A DNA stretch of 40,581 bases, taken from the NCBI GenBank assembly GCA_025354525.1, contig JANXMS010000123.1, positions 1 through 40,581 of the forward strand, written 5' to 3'. Positions 1 through 6,402 of the stretch are shown here, one piece after another. The notes under the pieces are model-generated. The model did not search any database. It was not told the DNA's origin and saw only the letters and a program-made list of their open reading frames with translations. The position numbers were made by a program, and so were the translations under genes. Each line of letters starts with the position of its first letter. The first letter of the stretch is position 1. The DNA comes from Acidobacteriota bacterium (lineage in GTDB: Bacteria; Acidobacteriota; Terriglobia; Bryobacterales; Bryobacteraceae).

Positions 1-597
1 CCAATCAGTATGATCTCGCTGGCGGCGTAGTCCGTCCGCCAGGCGGCTGCCGAACAGGACGTGGGTGCCGTTCTCGACCAACGACACGAAGCGAATCTGC
101 GGATATGCACTCTTGCCCTTGCCCGATCCGGGCCGCCCGAACGCTTCGTCATTGCCCTTCTCATCGGCCACATCCAGTGTGCTGCCATCCAGGCTTACCA
201 GACGCCATTGGCGATTCGTAGCCGCTACCGCAATCGGCTTAAGTACTTCATCGTGTAACTGCCGAAGTGGCTCCCAGCCCAGTCTGGTCCGCGCCTGCGA
301 GATCCCGGAACTGCCGGTCACTTTGATGGCAGCCGGGCCAGCCAGCCATTGGATTCCTTCCAACAGACAACGTGTACAATGCCAGCGCGATGACCTAGTA
401 GACGGTCACATGGCCCGGCAGATCGCGCTGGCGCACGCTCTTTCTCTTGGTTGCAGCCAGCGCCGCGCGAATTTGTTCCAAGGGGAATGTCTTCGCCACC
501 ACACCAAAACGATGTAATCCGTGATTCGACTTCCGGCGGGCAACTTGGCAACGGTTCGTAACATTCTCCAGCCCTCTTGTTTCAAACGAAATAGCAT
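1..597 (-). pseudogene. IS4-type transposase, 5' part, decayed
   Basis: Reading leftwards from about 597, the pieces of an IS4-family transposase N-terminal domain appear in three frames. The start reads TVAKLPAGSRITDY in one frame. A frame change near 505-515 leads to GVVAKTFPLEQIRAALAATK and GHVTVY. An in-frame TAG near 395 and a deletion follow. The remainder (AAIKVTGSSGISQARTRLGW, then RQWRLVSLDGSTLDVADEKG, a DDE-type 'DGS' segment) lies in another frame and runs off the left edge. At least two frameshifts or deletions and one stop make it non-functional. It begins immediately after the cbiQ stop, where the ATPase gene of the nickel transporter would be expected. I could not define terminal inverted repeats. 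Confidence 0.8.
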
Positions 598-628
598 TAA
601 AATGTTTGTTAAGTGACGAGTAGTGCAT

Positions 629-1318
629 CTAGGGCCGCCAAAGCAAGGGTACCGTCACGAGCAAGAGCGATCCGGCAAACATCCAATCGCGCTTTTCGAA
701 GGCACTGCCTGACCCGTCCGCCATCGAACCGTCGAAGCCGCGCGCCGCCATACACGCCGCTACCCGTTCCGCCCGATCCCAACTCCGCAAGAACAACGCC
801 GCGAACCGCGAACCCCACGCCGCCTCGCCCGCACTACGACCGCTGCGGCTCAACCTTGCGCGCGCCATCCGCGCCCATTCGTCTTCGAGCAATTGGGCAT
901 AACGGTAGGTGAACGAGGCCGTCACGACGAGAACGGCGGGGAACCGTAACCGCTGCAATCCGGTCACGAGGTCCGGCACGGAGGTGCTGGCGATGAGTAT
1001 TCCTAATACCAACACGGAGCCGTACGCCTTGCCCAGCACGAGCAACGACGGCGCGTAGTCTGGCGCGCGCTCAAAGGCCAGGAATGCCGCCATCATCGCC
1101 GCAAACGGGGTCACCAACGCACATCGTTGCAGCGCCCACTTCAGCGACAACCGGCTGACTAGAAGCACACCCGCGATCAGCCCCAGTTGAATCCCGAGCA
1201 CCACCACGCTGGGAGCGGCCGACACCGCCAGCGCCGCGCCCATCAAGCCGACGATCTTGGCCCGGCTATCGACTGGCACCCAACTGCAGTCTTCGACGAT
1301 CAGCAGTCGACCGCTCAT
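629..1318 (-). CDS. cbiQ: Ni/Co ECF transporter transmembrane protein CbiQ/NikQ
   Basis: This is the T (energy-coupling transmembrane) component of a group I ECF transporter, linking the metal-binding CbiM protein to cytoplasmic ATPases. After VDSRAKIVGLMGAAL come several hydrophobic segments. The cytoplasmic coupling region is recognisable as LQRLRFPAVLVVTASFTYRY, then RARLSRSG and ERVAACMAARGFDG (the A-R-G motif that docks on the ATPase). The length of about 229 aa is normal. I chose the ATG at 1318 because it overlaps the preceding small frame's TGA as ATGA; an in-frame ATG at 1342 also exists. The original start was probably at 1652, overlapping nikL. The intervening DNA is a tandem repeat carrying extra copies of the start region. 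No cbiO/nikO ATPase gene follows in this window. Confidence 0.88.
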   Translation of the reverse strand: MSGRLLIVEDCSWVPVDSRAKIVGLMGAALAVSAAPSVVVLGIQLGLIAGVLLVSRLSLKWALQRCALVTPFAAMMAAFLAFERAPDYAPSLLVLGKAYGSVLVLGILIASTSVPDLVTGLQRLRFPAVLVVTASFTYRYAQLLEDEWARMARARLSRSGRSAGEAAWGSRFAALFLRSWDRAERVAACMAARGFDGSMADGSGSAFEKRDWMFAGSLLLVTVPLLWRP

Positions 1319-1479
1319 TGCCCCACCCGTATTCGCTGCCAAGGTTGCAACGTCGTCATAGCCTGGAATTGCCGACCTTCCGAAAGGGCCGCCTCTGCAA
1401 TGCTTGGCGCGTCGATCTTGGCCCGGCTATCGACTGGCACCCAACGGCAGCCTTCGGCGATCAGCAATCGACCGCTCAT
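1315..1479 (-). CDS. Mini-ORF 2 within the cbiQ-start repeat
   Basis: This 54-codon frame starts with MSGRLLIAEGCRWVPVDSRA and ends with LQPWQRIRVGQ. Its ATG overlaps the stop of mini-ORF 1 as ATGA, and its own stop overlaps the ATG of cbiQ at 1318 in the same way. It is either a by-product of the 161-bp duplication that keeps ribosomes coupled to cbiQ, or a translated small protein. No known family was recognised, and the N-terminus simply copies the cbiQ start. Confidence 0.35.
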   Translation of the reverse strand: MSGRLLIAEGCRWVPVDSRAKIDAPSIAEAALSEGRQFQAMTTLQPWQRIRVGQ

Positions 1480-1652
1480 TGCCCCACCCGTATTCGCTGC
1501 CAAGGTTGCAACGTCGTCAGAGCCTGGAATTGCCGACCTTCCGAAAGAGCCGCCCCTGGAAGGGTTGCCGCGTCGATCCTGGCGAAGAGCTTGGCCCGGT
1601 GATCGAGCGAACTCATCGAGCGTCCTGTGTTCCGTGGTCGCCGACCGCTCAT
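1476..1652 (-). CDS. Mini-ORF 1, truncated ancestral start of cbiQ
   Basis: This 58-codon frame begins at an ATG that overlaps the nikL stop as ATGA, as expected for the ancestral cbiQ start. It reads MSGRRPRNTGRSMSSLDHRA, and the LDHRAKL piece matches the usual start of CbiQ/EcfT proteins. It then diverges into the repeat tail (EGRQFQALTTLQPWQRIRVG) and stops by overlapping the next ATG. I read it as the original 5' end of cbiQ cut off by the tandem duplication. It may still be translated. Confidence 0.4.
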   Translation of the reverse strand: MSGRRPRNTGRSMSSLDHRAKLFARIDAATLPGAALSEGRQFQALTTLQPWQRIRVGQ

Positions 1653-2071
1653 AGCTGCCCGCGCACACGCCACCAAAGGCATAGTCCCGTCAGCCCGAGC
1701 AGTAGAGACGCGCCGGTCAGCGCCTTCTGCCAAACCGGCTGCTCTGCCGCGGTCGGCCTGCCGTAGGCCGACCCGCTCCACGGAACCGTCAATTCCAATC
1801 GGTGGCCCATCTCATCATCCACCACCACTCGCCAATCCCCGGTTCCTTCGGGCACGAAGGCGAAGCGGCCGCGCGCGTCGGTTCGGCCGGTTTGATACTC
1901 CGCATCAGGCTTGCCAGGTGCCCGAACCGAAACCTGGCAGAACGCAGCAGGCTCGCTGCCGCCGTAGATCGCTGTTAGAATCACGGCCCCGCCTTCCTGG
2001 CGCTGCCCTACGCTTAGGTCATGCGCAAGCAACGCTCCGGCCAGCAGCAGCCCGGCGAACGCTAGTCTCAC
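1649..2071 (-). CDS. NikL-like auxiliary protein of nickel ECF transporter
   Basis: The 140-aa protein has an N-terminal signal peptide (MRLAFAGLLLAGALLAHDLS), an extracytoplasmic beta-sandwich resembling the carboxypeptidase regulatory fold (TDARGRFAFVPEGTGDWRV), and a single C-terminal membrane helix (ALTGASLLLGLTGLCLWW) ending in basic residues. This layout fits NikL, the small membrane-anchored accessory subunit that replaces NikN in some nickel ECF transporters. It overlaps cbiM upstream by ATGA and the first cbiQ start downstream by ATGA. The NikL name rests mainly on topology and context. Confidence 0.72.
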   Translation of the reverse strand: MRLAFAGLLLAGALLAHDLSVGQRQEGGAVILTAIYGGSEPAAFCQVSVRAPGKPDAEYQTGRTDARGRFAFVPEGTGDWRVVVDDEMGHRLELTVPWSGSAYGRPTAAEQPVWQKALTGASLLLGLTGLCLWWRVRGQL

Positions 2072-2649
2072 CGGCTCTCCAGCAGCGCCGGTTTCGCGTG
2101 GCGGAAGAAGCTGATAACCGAAACCGTCAGCGCCGCTTCAACGCCCGCGACTGCGAGATAAATACCCGCAATGGCCGCAAACCCTTTGCCATAGCCCACT
2201 GCCTGGAACTCCGCAACCAGCAGCAGAGCTGGCAAGATGGCCCCCAGGAAGCCCGCCAGAGCACCGCGAATCGAGTCCGGCAGCGCAGAGGCTTTCCAGA
2301 CGAACGCAGCCACCAGCGCACCCACGCCCATGTTCAAGGCGTTCACGCCGAGCGAGAGCAGGCCGCCGTGTTGGAAAAGCAGGGCTTGAAACAGCAGCGT
2401 CGTGAAAATCACGGGAAACGATCGACCGCCGAGCAGAATGCCAGTCAACCCGAAAAGCCCCAGGTGCACCGACGTTCCCAGCAGAGGGAAGTGGATCATC
2501 GAGACCACGAAACAAGTGGCCGACATCATCCCCATTCGCGCCACTTCCCACGGCTCCACCCGTCGCCCGAGCCACACCACCGCTCCCAATGCCACAGCGT
2601 GCCCAGCGGCACACCATGCGGTCGGCAGAATTCCATCAGCGATATGCAT
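2068..2649 (-). CDS. cbiM: Ni/Co ECF substrate-binding membrane protein CbiM/NikM
   Basis: The protein starts with MHIADGILP, the hallmark CbiM/NikM N-terminus, in which the backbone and His2 form the buried metal site. Further metal-site context is seen in MIHFPLLGTSVHLGLFG (two histidines) and NALNMGVGA. About six hydrophobic segments fit the S-component fold, and 193 aa is usual for a stand-alone CbiM. It follows nikK after a 4-bp gap and overlaps nikL by ATGA. The nickel rather than cobalt preference is inferred from the adjacent nikR and the NikK/NikL-type partners. Confidence 0.93.
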   Translation of the reverse strand: MHIADGILPTAWCAAGHAVALGAVVWLGRRVEPWEVARMGMMSATCFVVSMIHFPLLGTSVHLGLFGLTGILLGGRSFPVIFTTLLFQALLFQHGGLLSLGVNALNMGVGALVAAFVWKASALPDSIRGALAGFLGAILPALLLVAEFQAVGYGKGFAAIAGIYLAVAGVEAALTVSVISFFRHAKPALLESR

Positions 2650-2653
2650 CGGC

Positions 2654-3373
2654 TTACCAGTTCAGGTAGAGCGCAGTCTCGTAGTTGTCGGTGTCGTAGT
2701 TGGCACCCTTAGCCGCTGCCACACGCTGTTCGGCCAAGACGACGAACGCCCCCGCGGCTCCGACCGGAATTGCATAAGTGATCTTACCGTCCGCTCCTGT
2801 GTTTCCGAGTAGTACCTCTTTCTTGCCGGCCCAAGAAATCGCCACCTCACCGCCCGGGCAGGGCTTTCCGTTGCGCAACAAGGTGATCGTAATTGACTTT
2901 TCAGTGCGCTGCGGCACCAGTTCGTAATCGATCCCGACTGCTTTTGCGTCCATCTTAGACCCGGCGGTAAAGGCATAAGCGACCGCCGTGCGCACCGTGC
3001 GGAACGCCTGCGTTGCGTCGGGGTTTTTGTCCCGGCCGCCGTCCTTCACGCCCTTCGGGGTGCGACTCCGGGCCCCCCGTTCCTGGCTGAATACCAATCG
3101 ATGTTGCCCGGCCTCTTTTACGGCGTACTCCGCCCCTAGCCACAAGCCGTTCTTCTCCACCGTCAGTGGGACTCGGGTGCCCGACGGCGTTAACACATAA
3201 GCCTTCAAATCGTCGAGCGGCAGCGCCGATTCACTCGTCCCCAACGCGTGCCCGGTGCCGAACTGAACCTTGGTCGTTGCGCCTACTTCGAGCGTTGGAC
3301 TCATCGGCGCGATCCACGAAAAATGGGCCACCGCCGCCCCGGCCAATACCAAGCTCAAACCTACCGTTTTCAT
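2654..3373 (-). CDS. NikK-like periplasmic DUF4198 protein
   Basis: The 239-aa exported protein has a signal peptide (MKTVGLSLVLAGAAVAHFSW) with the new N-terminus near AHFSW, an N-terminal histidine typical of the DUF4198/NikK metal-binding family. The rest is a beta-rich DUF4198 domain ending in GNTGADGKITYAIP. NikK proteins are thought to present Ni(II) to the ECF transporter from the periplasm. The start ATG has a good ribosome site (CAGGAGA). It follows nikR by 83 bp, and that gap holds two palindromes listed separately. Confidence 0.8.
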   Translation of the reverse strand: MKTVGLSLVLAGAAVAHFSWIAPMSPTLEVGATTKVQFGTGHALGTSESALPLDDLKAYVLTPSGTRVPLTVEKNGLWLGAEYAVKEAGQHRLVFSQERGARSRTPKGVKDGGRDKNPDATQAFRTVRTAVAYAFTAGSKMDAKAVGIDYELVPQRTEKSITITLLRNGKPCPGGEVAISWAGKKEVLLGNTGADGKITYAIPVGAAGAFVVLAEQRVAAAKGANYDTDNYETALYLNW

Positions 3374-3391
3374 TGGGTCTCCTGCGGAATT

Positions 3392-3410
3392 CTGATCGTA
3401 GCACGATCAG
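3392..3410. promoter_or_regulatory. Perfect 8-bp palindrome upstream of nikK
   Basis: CTGATCGT-AGC-ACGATCAG forms a perfect inverted repeat with a 3-bp centre in the nikR-nikK gap, about 19 bases before the nikK ATG. There is no U-run on either side, so an operator or RNA hairpin near the ribosome site is more likely than an intrinsic terminator. It could be a NikR-type site controlling an internal promoter. Confidence 0.5.
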
Positions 3411-3416
3411 GCAATT

Positions 3417-3434
3417 CGTATGCTGAGGGATACG
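3417..3434. promoter_or_regulatory. Short inverted repeat CGTAT/ATACG in nikR-nikK gap
   Basis: CGTAT-GCTGAGGG-ATACG is a 5-bp inverted repeat with an 8-bp spacer. It contains GTAT/ATAC half-sites reminiscent of the proteobacterial NikR operator (GTATGA/TCATAC), but the half-site spacing is much shorter than in that operator. It lies next to the larger palindrome at 3392-3410. Confidence 0.3.
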
Positions 3435-3456
3435 TTGCCGCTGGCCAATCGGATGG

Positions 3457-3885
3457 CTACTTTTTCGGCTTTTGGCCGATCTCGGCCGCGGTCACCGCCA
3501 ACTGGCCGTGTTGAATGCCTTTGATACTGACGAGCAGGTCCGCCAATTGGTGCACCACCTTCGATTTTCCTCGCAAAATCAGCACTTCCAGGCAGTTGTG
3601 ATGGTCCAGATGCACGTGAAGCGTCGAGACGACCACCCCGTGGTGATCATGCTGCAGGTTGGTGATCTTTTCGGTGAGATTGCGTTGGTGATGGTCGTAG
3701 ACCAGCGTTAAGGTTCCCACCACCTCCTTATTCGGCTGCTCGGATTCAGCGCGGACCAATCGATCTCGGATCAAGTCCCGAAATGCCTCTGACCGGTTCT
3801 CGTAACCCTGTTTTTCGATAAGGCCGTCGAACGATGCGAGCAAATCGGCATCAATCGCCACCCCAATCCGCGCAAGCTGACTCAT
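3457..3885 (-). CDS. nikR: Nickel-responsive transcriptional regulator NikR
   Basis: The 142-aa protein has an N-terminal ribbon-helix-helix DNA-binding domain (RIGVAIDADLLASFDGLIEK, RSEAFRDLIRDRL) and a C-terminal ACT-type nickel domain. With the 11/2/6 residue spacing known from E. coli NikR, the square-planar Ni site maps to His79, His90, His92 and Cys98 (LHVHLDHHNCLEV). All four ligands are present. It represses or tunes nickel uptake and is the first gene of the nickel ECF operon. A 34-bp palindrome lies directly upstream (3892-3925). Confidence 0.96.
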   Translation of the reverse strand: MSQLARIGVAIDADLLASFDGLIEKQGYENRSEAFRDLIRDRLVRAESEQPNKEVVGTLTLVYDHHQRNLTEKITNLQHDHHGVVVSTLHVHLDHHNCLEVLILRGKSKVVHQLADLLVSIKGIQHGQLAVTAAEIGQKPKK

Positions 3886-3891
3886 AACTTT

Positions 3892-3925
3892 CTATTCTCC
3901 CACCGCTTTTGAGGTGAGAGAATAG
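3892..3925. promoter_or_regulatory. Candidate NikR operator between nikR and divergent gene
   Basis: CTATTCTCCCACC-N8-GGTGAGAGAATAG is an inverted repeat with 13-bp arms and one mismatch. It fills most of the 49-bp gap between the divergent starts of nikR (3885) and the beta-propeller gene (3935). Its size and position over the nikR promoter suit a dimeric or tetrameric repressor site, so autoregulation by NikR is the simplest reading. The right arm also overlaps the likely ribosome site (AGGGG) of the plus-strand gene. Confidence 0.6.
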
Positions 3926-3934
3926 GGGTCGATT

Positions 3935-5299
3935 ATGCAACGCCGCTCGCTGCTTCTTTCCGCGCTCCCCCTGCTCGCCGCGCCTCGGCAAAAGCTGACG
4001 CCTCTGTCGCCGCAAGCCAAGACCGAAGACTGGCCGGGCTTCCTCGGCCCGCGGCACAACGGCACGTCTCTGGAGACGCGTTTACGCCCGCGCTTCCCGG
4101 CGGCTGGCCCTCCGCTTGTCTGGGAGATGCCGAAGGGCACCGGCTACAGCTCGCCGGCCATCGTCGGCGATCGCCTGGTGTTCCTGCATCGCCAGGGGCC
4201 GCAAGAGATTGTTGAATGCCTGCACCCAGAGACCGGCGATCGCCAATGGCAGTTCGCCTACCCGACCGCGTTTGAAGACCGTTACGGCTATAACAACGGC
4301 CCGCGGTCGAGCCCGGTGATCGCTGACGGCCGCGTGTTCGTCGTCGGAGCCGAAGGCAAGTTGCACTGCCTGGAACTGGCCTCAGGCAAGGTGCTTTGGC
4401 GCCACGATCTTCTTCAAGAGTTCAAAGTACCGCAAGATTTTTTCGGCGTCGCTTCCACGCCGCTCGCCCTCGACGGTCGTTTAATCGTAATCGTCGGCGC
4501 GCCCGGCGGGCCCACCGTGGTCGCCTTCGATCAGAAGACCGGGAAGCAGCTTTGGGGGGCCGGTAAAGAATGGGGCGGCGGGTACGCCTCGCCCATTCCG
4601 GCCATCGTCCACGGCCAATCCCGCGTGTTCGCCTTCGCCGGCGGCGAGAGCCGACCGCCGACCGGCGGCCTCATCTGCCTGAACCCGGCCACCGGCGCAA
4701 TTGATTTCACTTATCCGTGGCGGAGCAAGAGTTATGAGTCGGTCAACGCCTCCTGCCCGGTCATCTTCGGCAACCAAGTCTTCATCTCGGCCAGTTACAA
4801 AACCGGCGGAGCAATGCTCGAAATCACTCCGGACTTCAAACCGAAACTGATGTGGACGAGTCCGGAGTTCGGGCTCCACTTCAATACCCCGATCCATCAG
4901 GACGGCTACCTATACGGCTTCGATGGGCGAAACGAACCCGATGCCTCGCTGGCCTGTGTCGAGGCCAAAACGGGCAAGGTGGTCTGGCGGACGAACCCGG
5001 AGTGGATGGAAAAATTCACGGTGGGCGATCAATCCCGCGAGCAACAAATGAGCACGTATCGCGGGAGTCTACTCCGCGTCGACGGACGTTTCTTAGTACT
5101 GGGCGAGCTCGGCCACTTACTGTGGATGGACCTGACTCCGAGCGGTCACAAAGAACTTTCGCGCTCTTGGCTTTTTGCGGCCCGAGAGACGTGGTCGCTG
5201 CCGGTGCTCTCTCGCGGCCTGCTTTACGTCGTGCAACACAGCCGGGACGCCATCAAAGGCTCGACGCCTCGGCTGCTCTGCTACGACTTGCGCGGCTAG
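3935..5299 (+). CDS. Exported PQQ-type beta-propeller protein (BamB-like fold)
   Basis: The 454-aa protein has a twin-arginine-like or Sec signal (MQRRSLLLSALPLLAAP) followed by repeated blades such as YSSPAIVGDRLVFLH, SSPVIADGRVFVVGAEGKLH and CLELASGKVLWRHDL, the 'G-x-L-x-C/A-L-x-x-x-T/S-G-K-x-x-W' pattern of PQQ/pyrrolo-quinoline repeats. Such quinone-free propellers are abundant in Acidobacteria and Planctomycetes. No PQQ-dehydrogenase active site was seen, so an enzymatic role is not claimed. It is divergent from nikR and ends against the converging GH5 gene, overlapping by 4 bases. Confidence 0.85.
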   Translation: MQRRSLLLSALPLLAAPRQKLTPLSPQAKTEDWPGFLGPRHNGTSLETRLRPRFPAAGPPLVWEMPKGTGYSSPAIVGDRLVFLHRQGPQEIVECLHPETGDRQWQFAYPTAFEDRYGYNNGPRSSPVIADGRVFVVGAEGKLHCLELASGKVLWRHDLLQEFKVPQDFFGVASTPLALDGRLIVIVGAPGGPTVVAFDQKTGKQLWGAGKEWGGGYASPIPAIVHGQSRVFAFAGGESRPPTGGLICLNPATGAIDFTYPWRSKSYESVNASCPVIFGNQVFISASYKTGGAMLEITPDFKPKLMWTSPEFGLHFNTPIHQDGYLYGFDGRNEPDASLACVEAKTGKVVWRTNPEWMEKFTVGDQSREQQMSTYRGSLLRVDGRFLVLGELGHLLWMDLTPSGHKELSRSWLFAARETWSLPVLSRGLLYVVQHSRDAIKGSTPRLLCYDLRG

Positions 5300-6402
5300 C
5301 GGGCGGTCGTTTTGCGAATGAACTCGACTTCCTCCGGCTTGTACGGCGAACCGTCGGGCCGAAAGATTTCGTGGAACCAGATCGCCGGTTCGCGGTCGGT
5401 GTAGGCCCGTTTCCAGGAATCCCACGGTAGGTGGGTCTGCGTCTTCCCTTGCACCAGGCCCCAATTGATCATAGCCACGCCCTCGGCCTTGCCGATTGGC
5501 AGCGACCCTTCGAAGGTGCTGCCATTGCCGCGCGCCATGTACTCCGTGCAGAGAATCGGGCGATTGTAGCGCCGAAGCGAATCGATGCGCGCTTTCAGCT
5601 TGGCGGGCGCGTCGTAGTTGTGGAACGAGATCACGTCAGACTGGTTCAACTGGATTCGCTCGATGGCCGTCAGCTTGTCGTCACTGGTCCAGTCGCCCTT
5701 CCAAACGCCACTCGTCAACGGCTGTGTTGGCCGCTCGTCGCGGGCCCAGGCGAAGGCCTGCGGCAGCAAGCGTTCGACGTGCTTTAACTTATCCAGCGGC
5801 TCTACTTTCTTATAGCTTGAGTCGTTCCAATTGTCTGGTTCATTCCAGATGTCCCACGCCAAAACCCGACGATCCCGGTTGAACGCGCCGACCACGCCGC
5901 GCACGTACGCTTCGAGCTTGGGCGTGTCGGAGACCTTTTGCAGGGATACCGCACCGGGGCTTTGCAGCCAACCGGAGTTATGCACGCCCTTCTGCGGCGC
6001 ACGCTGCCGACCGACCTGCGGATACGGGTCCCAGCAGGAATCGAACAGGACAAAAATCGGTTTGATCCGGTGTTTCTCGGCCAGTTCCAGCAGGGTGTCC
6101 ATGCGGCGCAGCAAGCCCTTTTTATCTTCCTGCCACAACAAATGGTGCAAGTAGATCCGCATGGTGTTCATGCCGATCGCTTGGGCCCAGCCAAACTCCT
6201 GATCGATCTGACCTGGGTTGAACGTGTCGCCCTGCCACATCTCCAATTGGTTGATGGCAGACGCCGGGGTGTAGTTGGCCCCCACCAGCCACGCCGACTT
6301 GGCATACCACTTTTTGGCTTTTTCTTCGCTCCACGGCTTCTTGGCGAGCAACGAGGCGGCCGCCAAGACGAGCAGCAGAGATACACGAATCAAGTTTCTC
6401 AT
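5296..6402 (-). CDS. Secreted GH5-like (TIM-barrel) glycoside hydrolase
   Basis: A signal peptide (NLIRVSLLLVLAAASLLAKK) precedes a (beta/alpha)8 hydrolase of clan GH-A. The acid/base glutamate lies in VLAWDIWNEPDNWN (about residue 188) and the likely nucleophile in RPILCTEYMARG (about residue 287); MNTMRIYLHHLLWQ fits the beta-2 strand. The substrate is unknown; beta-mannan, xylan or cellulose-type glycans are possible. The ATG at 6402 overlaps the sulfatase stop (TGATG), so the two are translationally coupled. A GTG three bases upstream is an alternative start. Confidence 0.8.
   Translation of the reverse strand: MRNLIRVSLLLVLAAASLLAKKPWSEEKAKKWYAKSAWLVGANYTPASAINQLEMWQGDTFNPGQIDQEFGWAQAIGMNTMRIYLHHLLWQEDKKGLLRRMDTLLELAEKHRIKPIFVLFDSCWDPYPQVGRQRAPQKGVHNSGWLQSPGAVSLQKVSDTPKLEAYVRGVVGAFNRDRRVLAWDIWNEPDNWNDSSYKKVEPLDKLKHVERLLPQAFAWARDERPTQPLTSGVWKGDWTSDDKLTAIERIQLNQSDVISFHNYDAPAKLKARIDSLRRYNRPILCTEYMARGNGSTFEGSLPIGKAEGVAMINWGLVQGKTQTHLPWDSWKRAYTDREPAIWFHEIFRPDGSPYKPEEVEFIRKTTAR

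Larger units (their letters stand above)
1253..1652. repeat. Tandem 161-bp repeat carrying cbiQ start regions
   Basis: Two near-identical 161-bp units lie at 1253-1413 and 1414-1574. For example, the GACTGGCACCCAAC block recurs at an offset of 161, as does CCCCACCCGTATTCGCTGCC. A diverged third start region extends to 1652. On the minus strand each unit contains an ATG (1318, 1479, 1652), followed about 20 codons later by an (S/H)RAK segment typical of the CbiQ N-terminus. Because 161 is not a multiple of three, the frame changes at each unit, and each ATG overlaps the previous stop as ATGA. The likely origin is local duplication of the 5' end of cbiQ. Confidence 0.9.

Noticed and set aside
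1253-1652. Tandem repeat as a CRISPR array or minisatellite
   Set aside because: Units are 161 bp, contiguous and carry start codons of cbiQ; there are no spacers.
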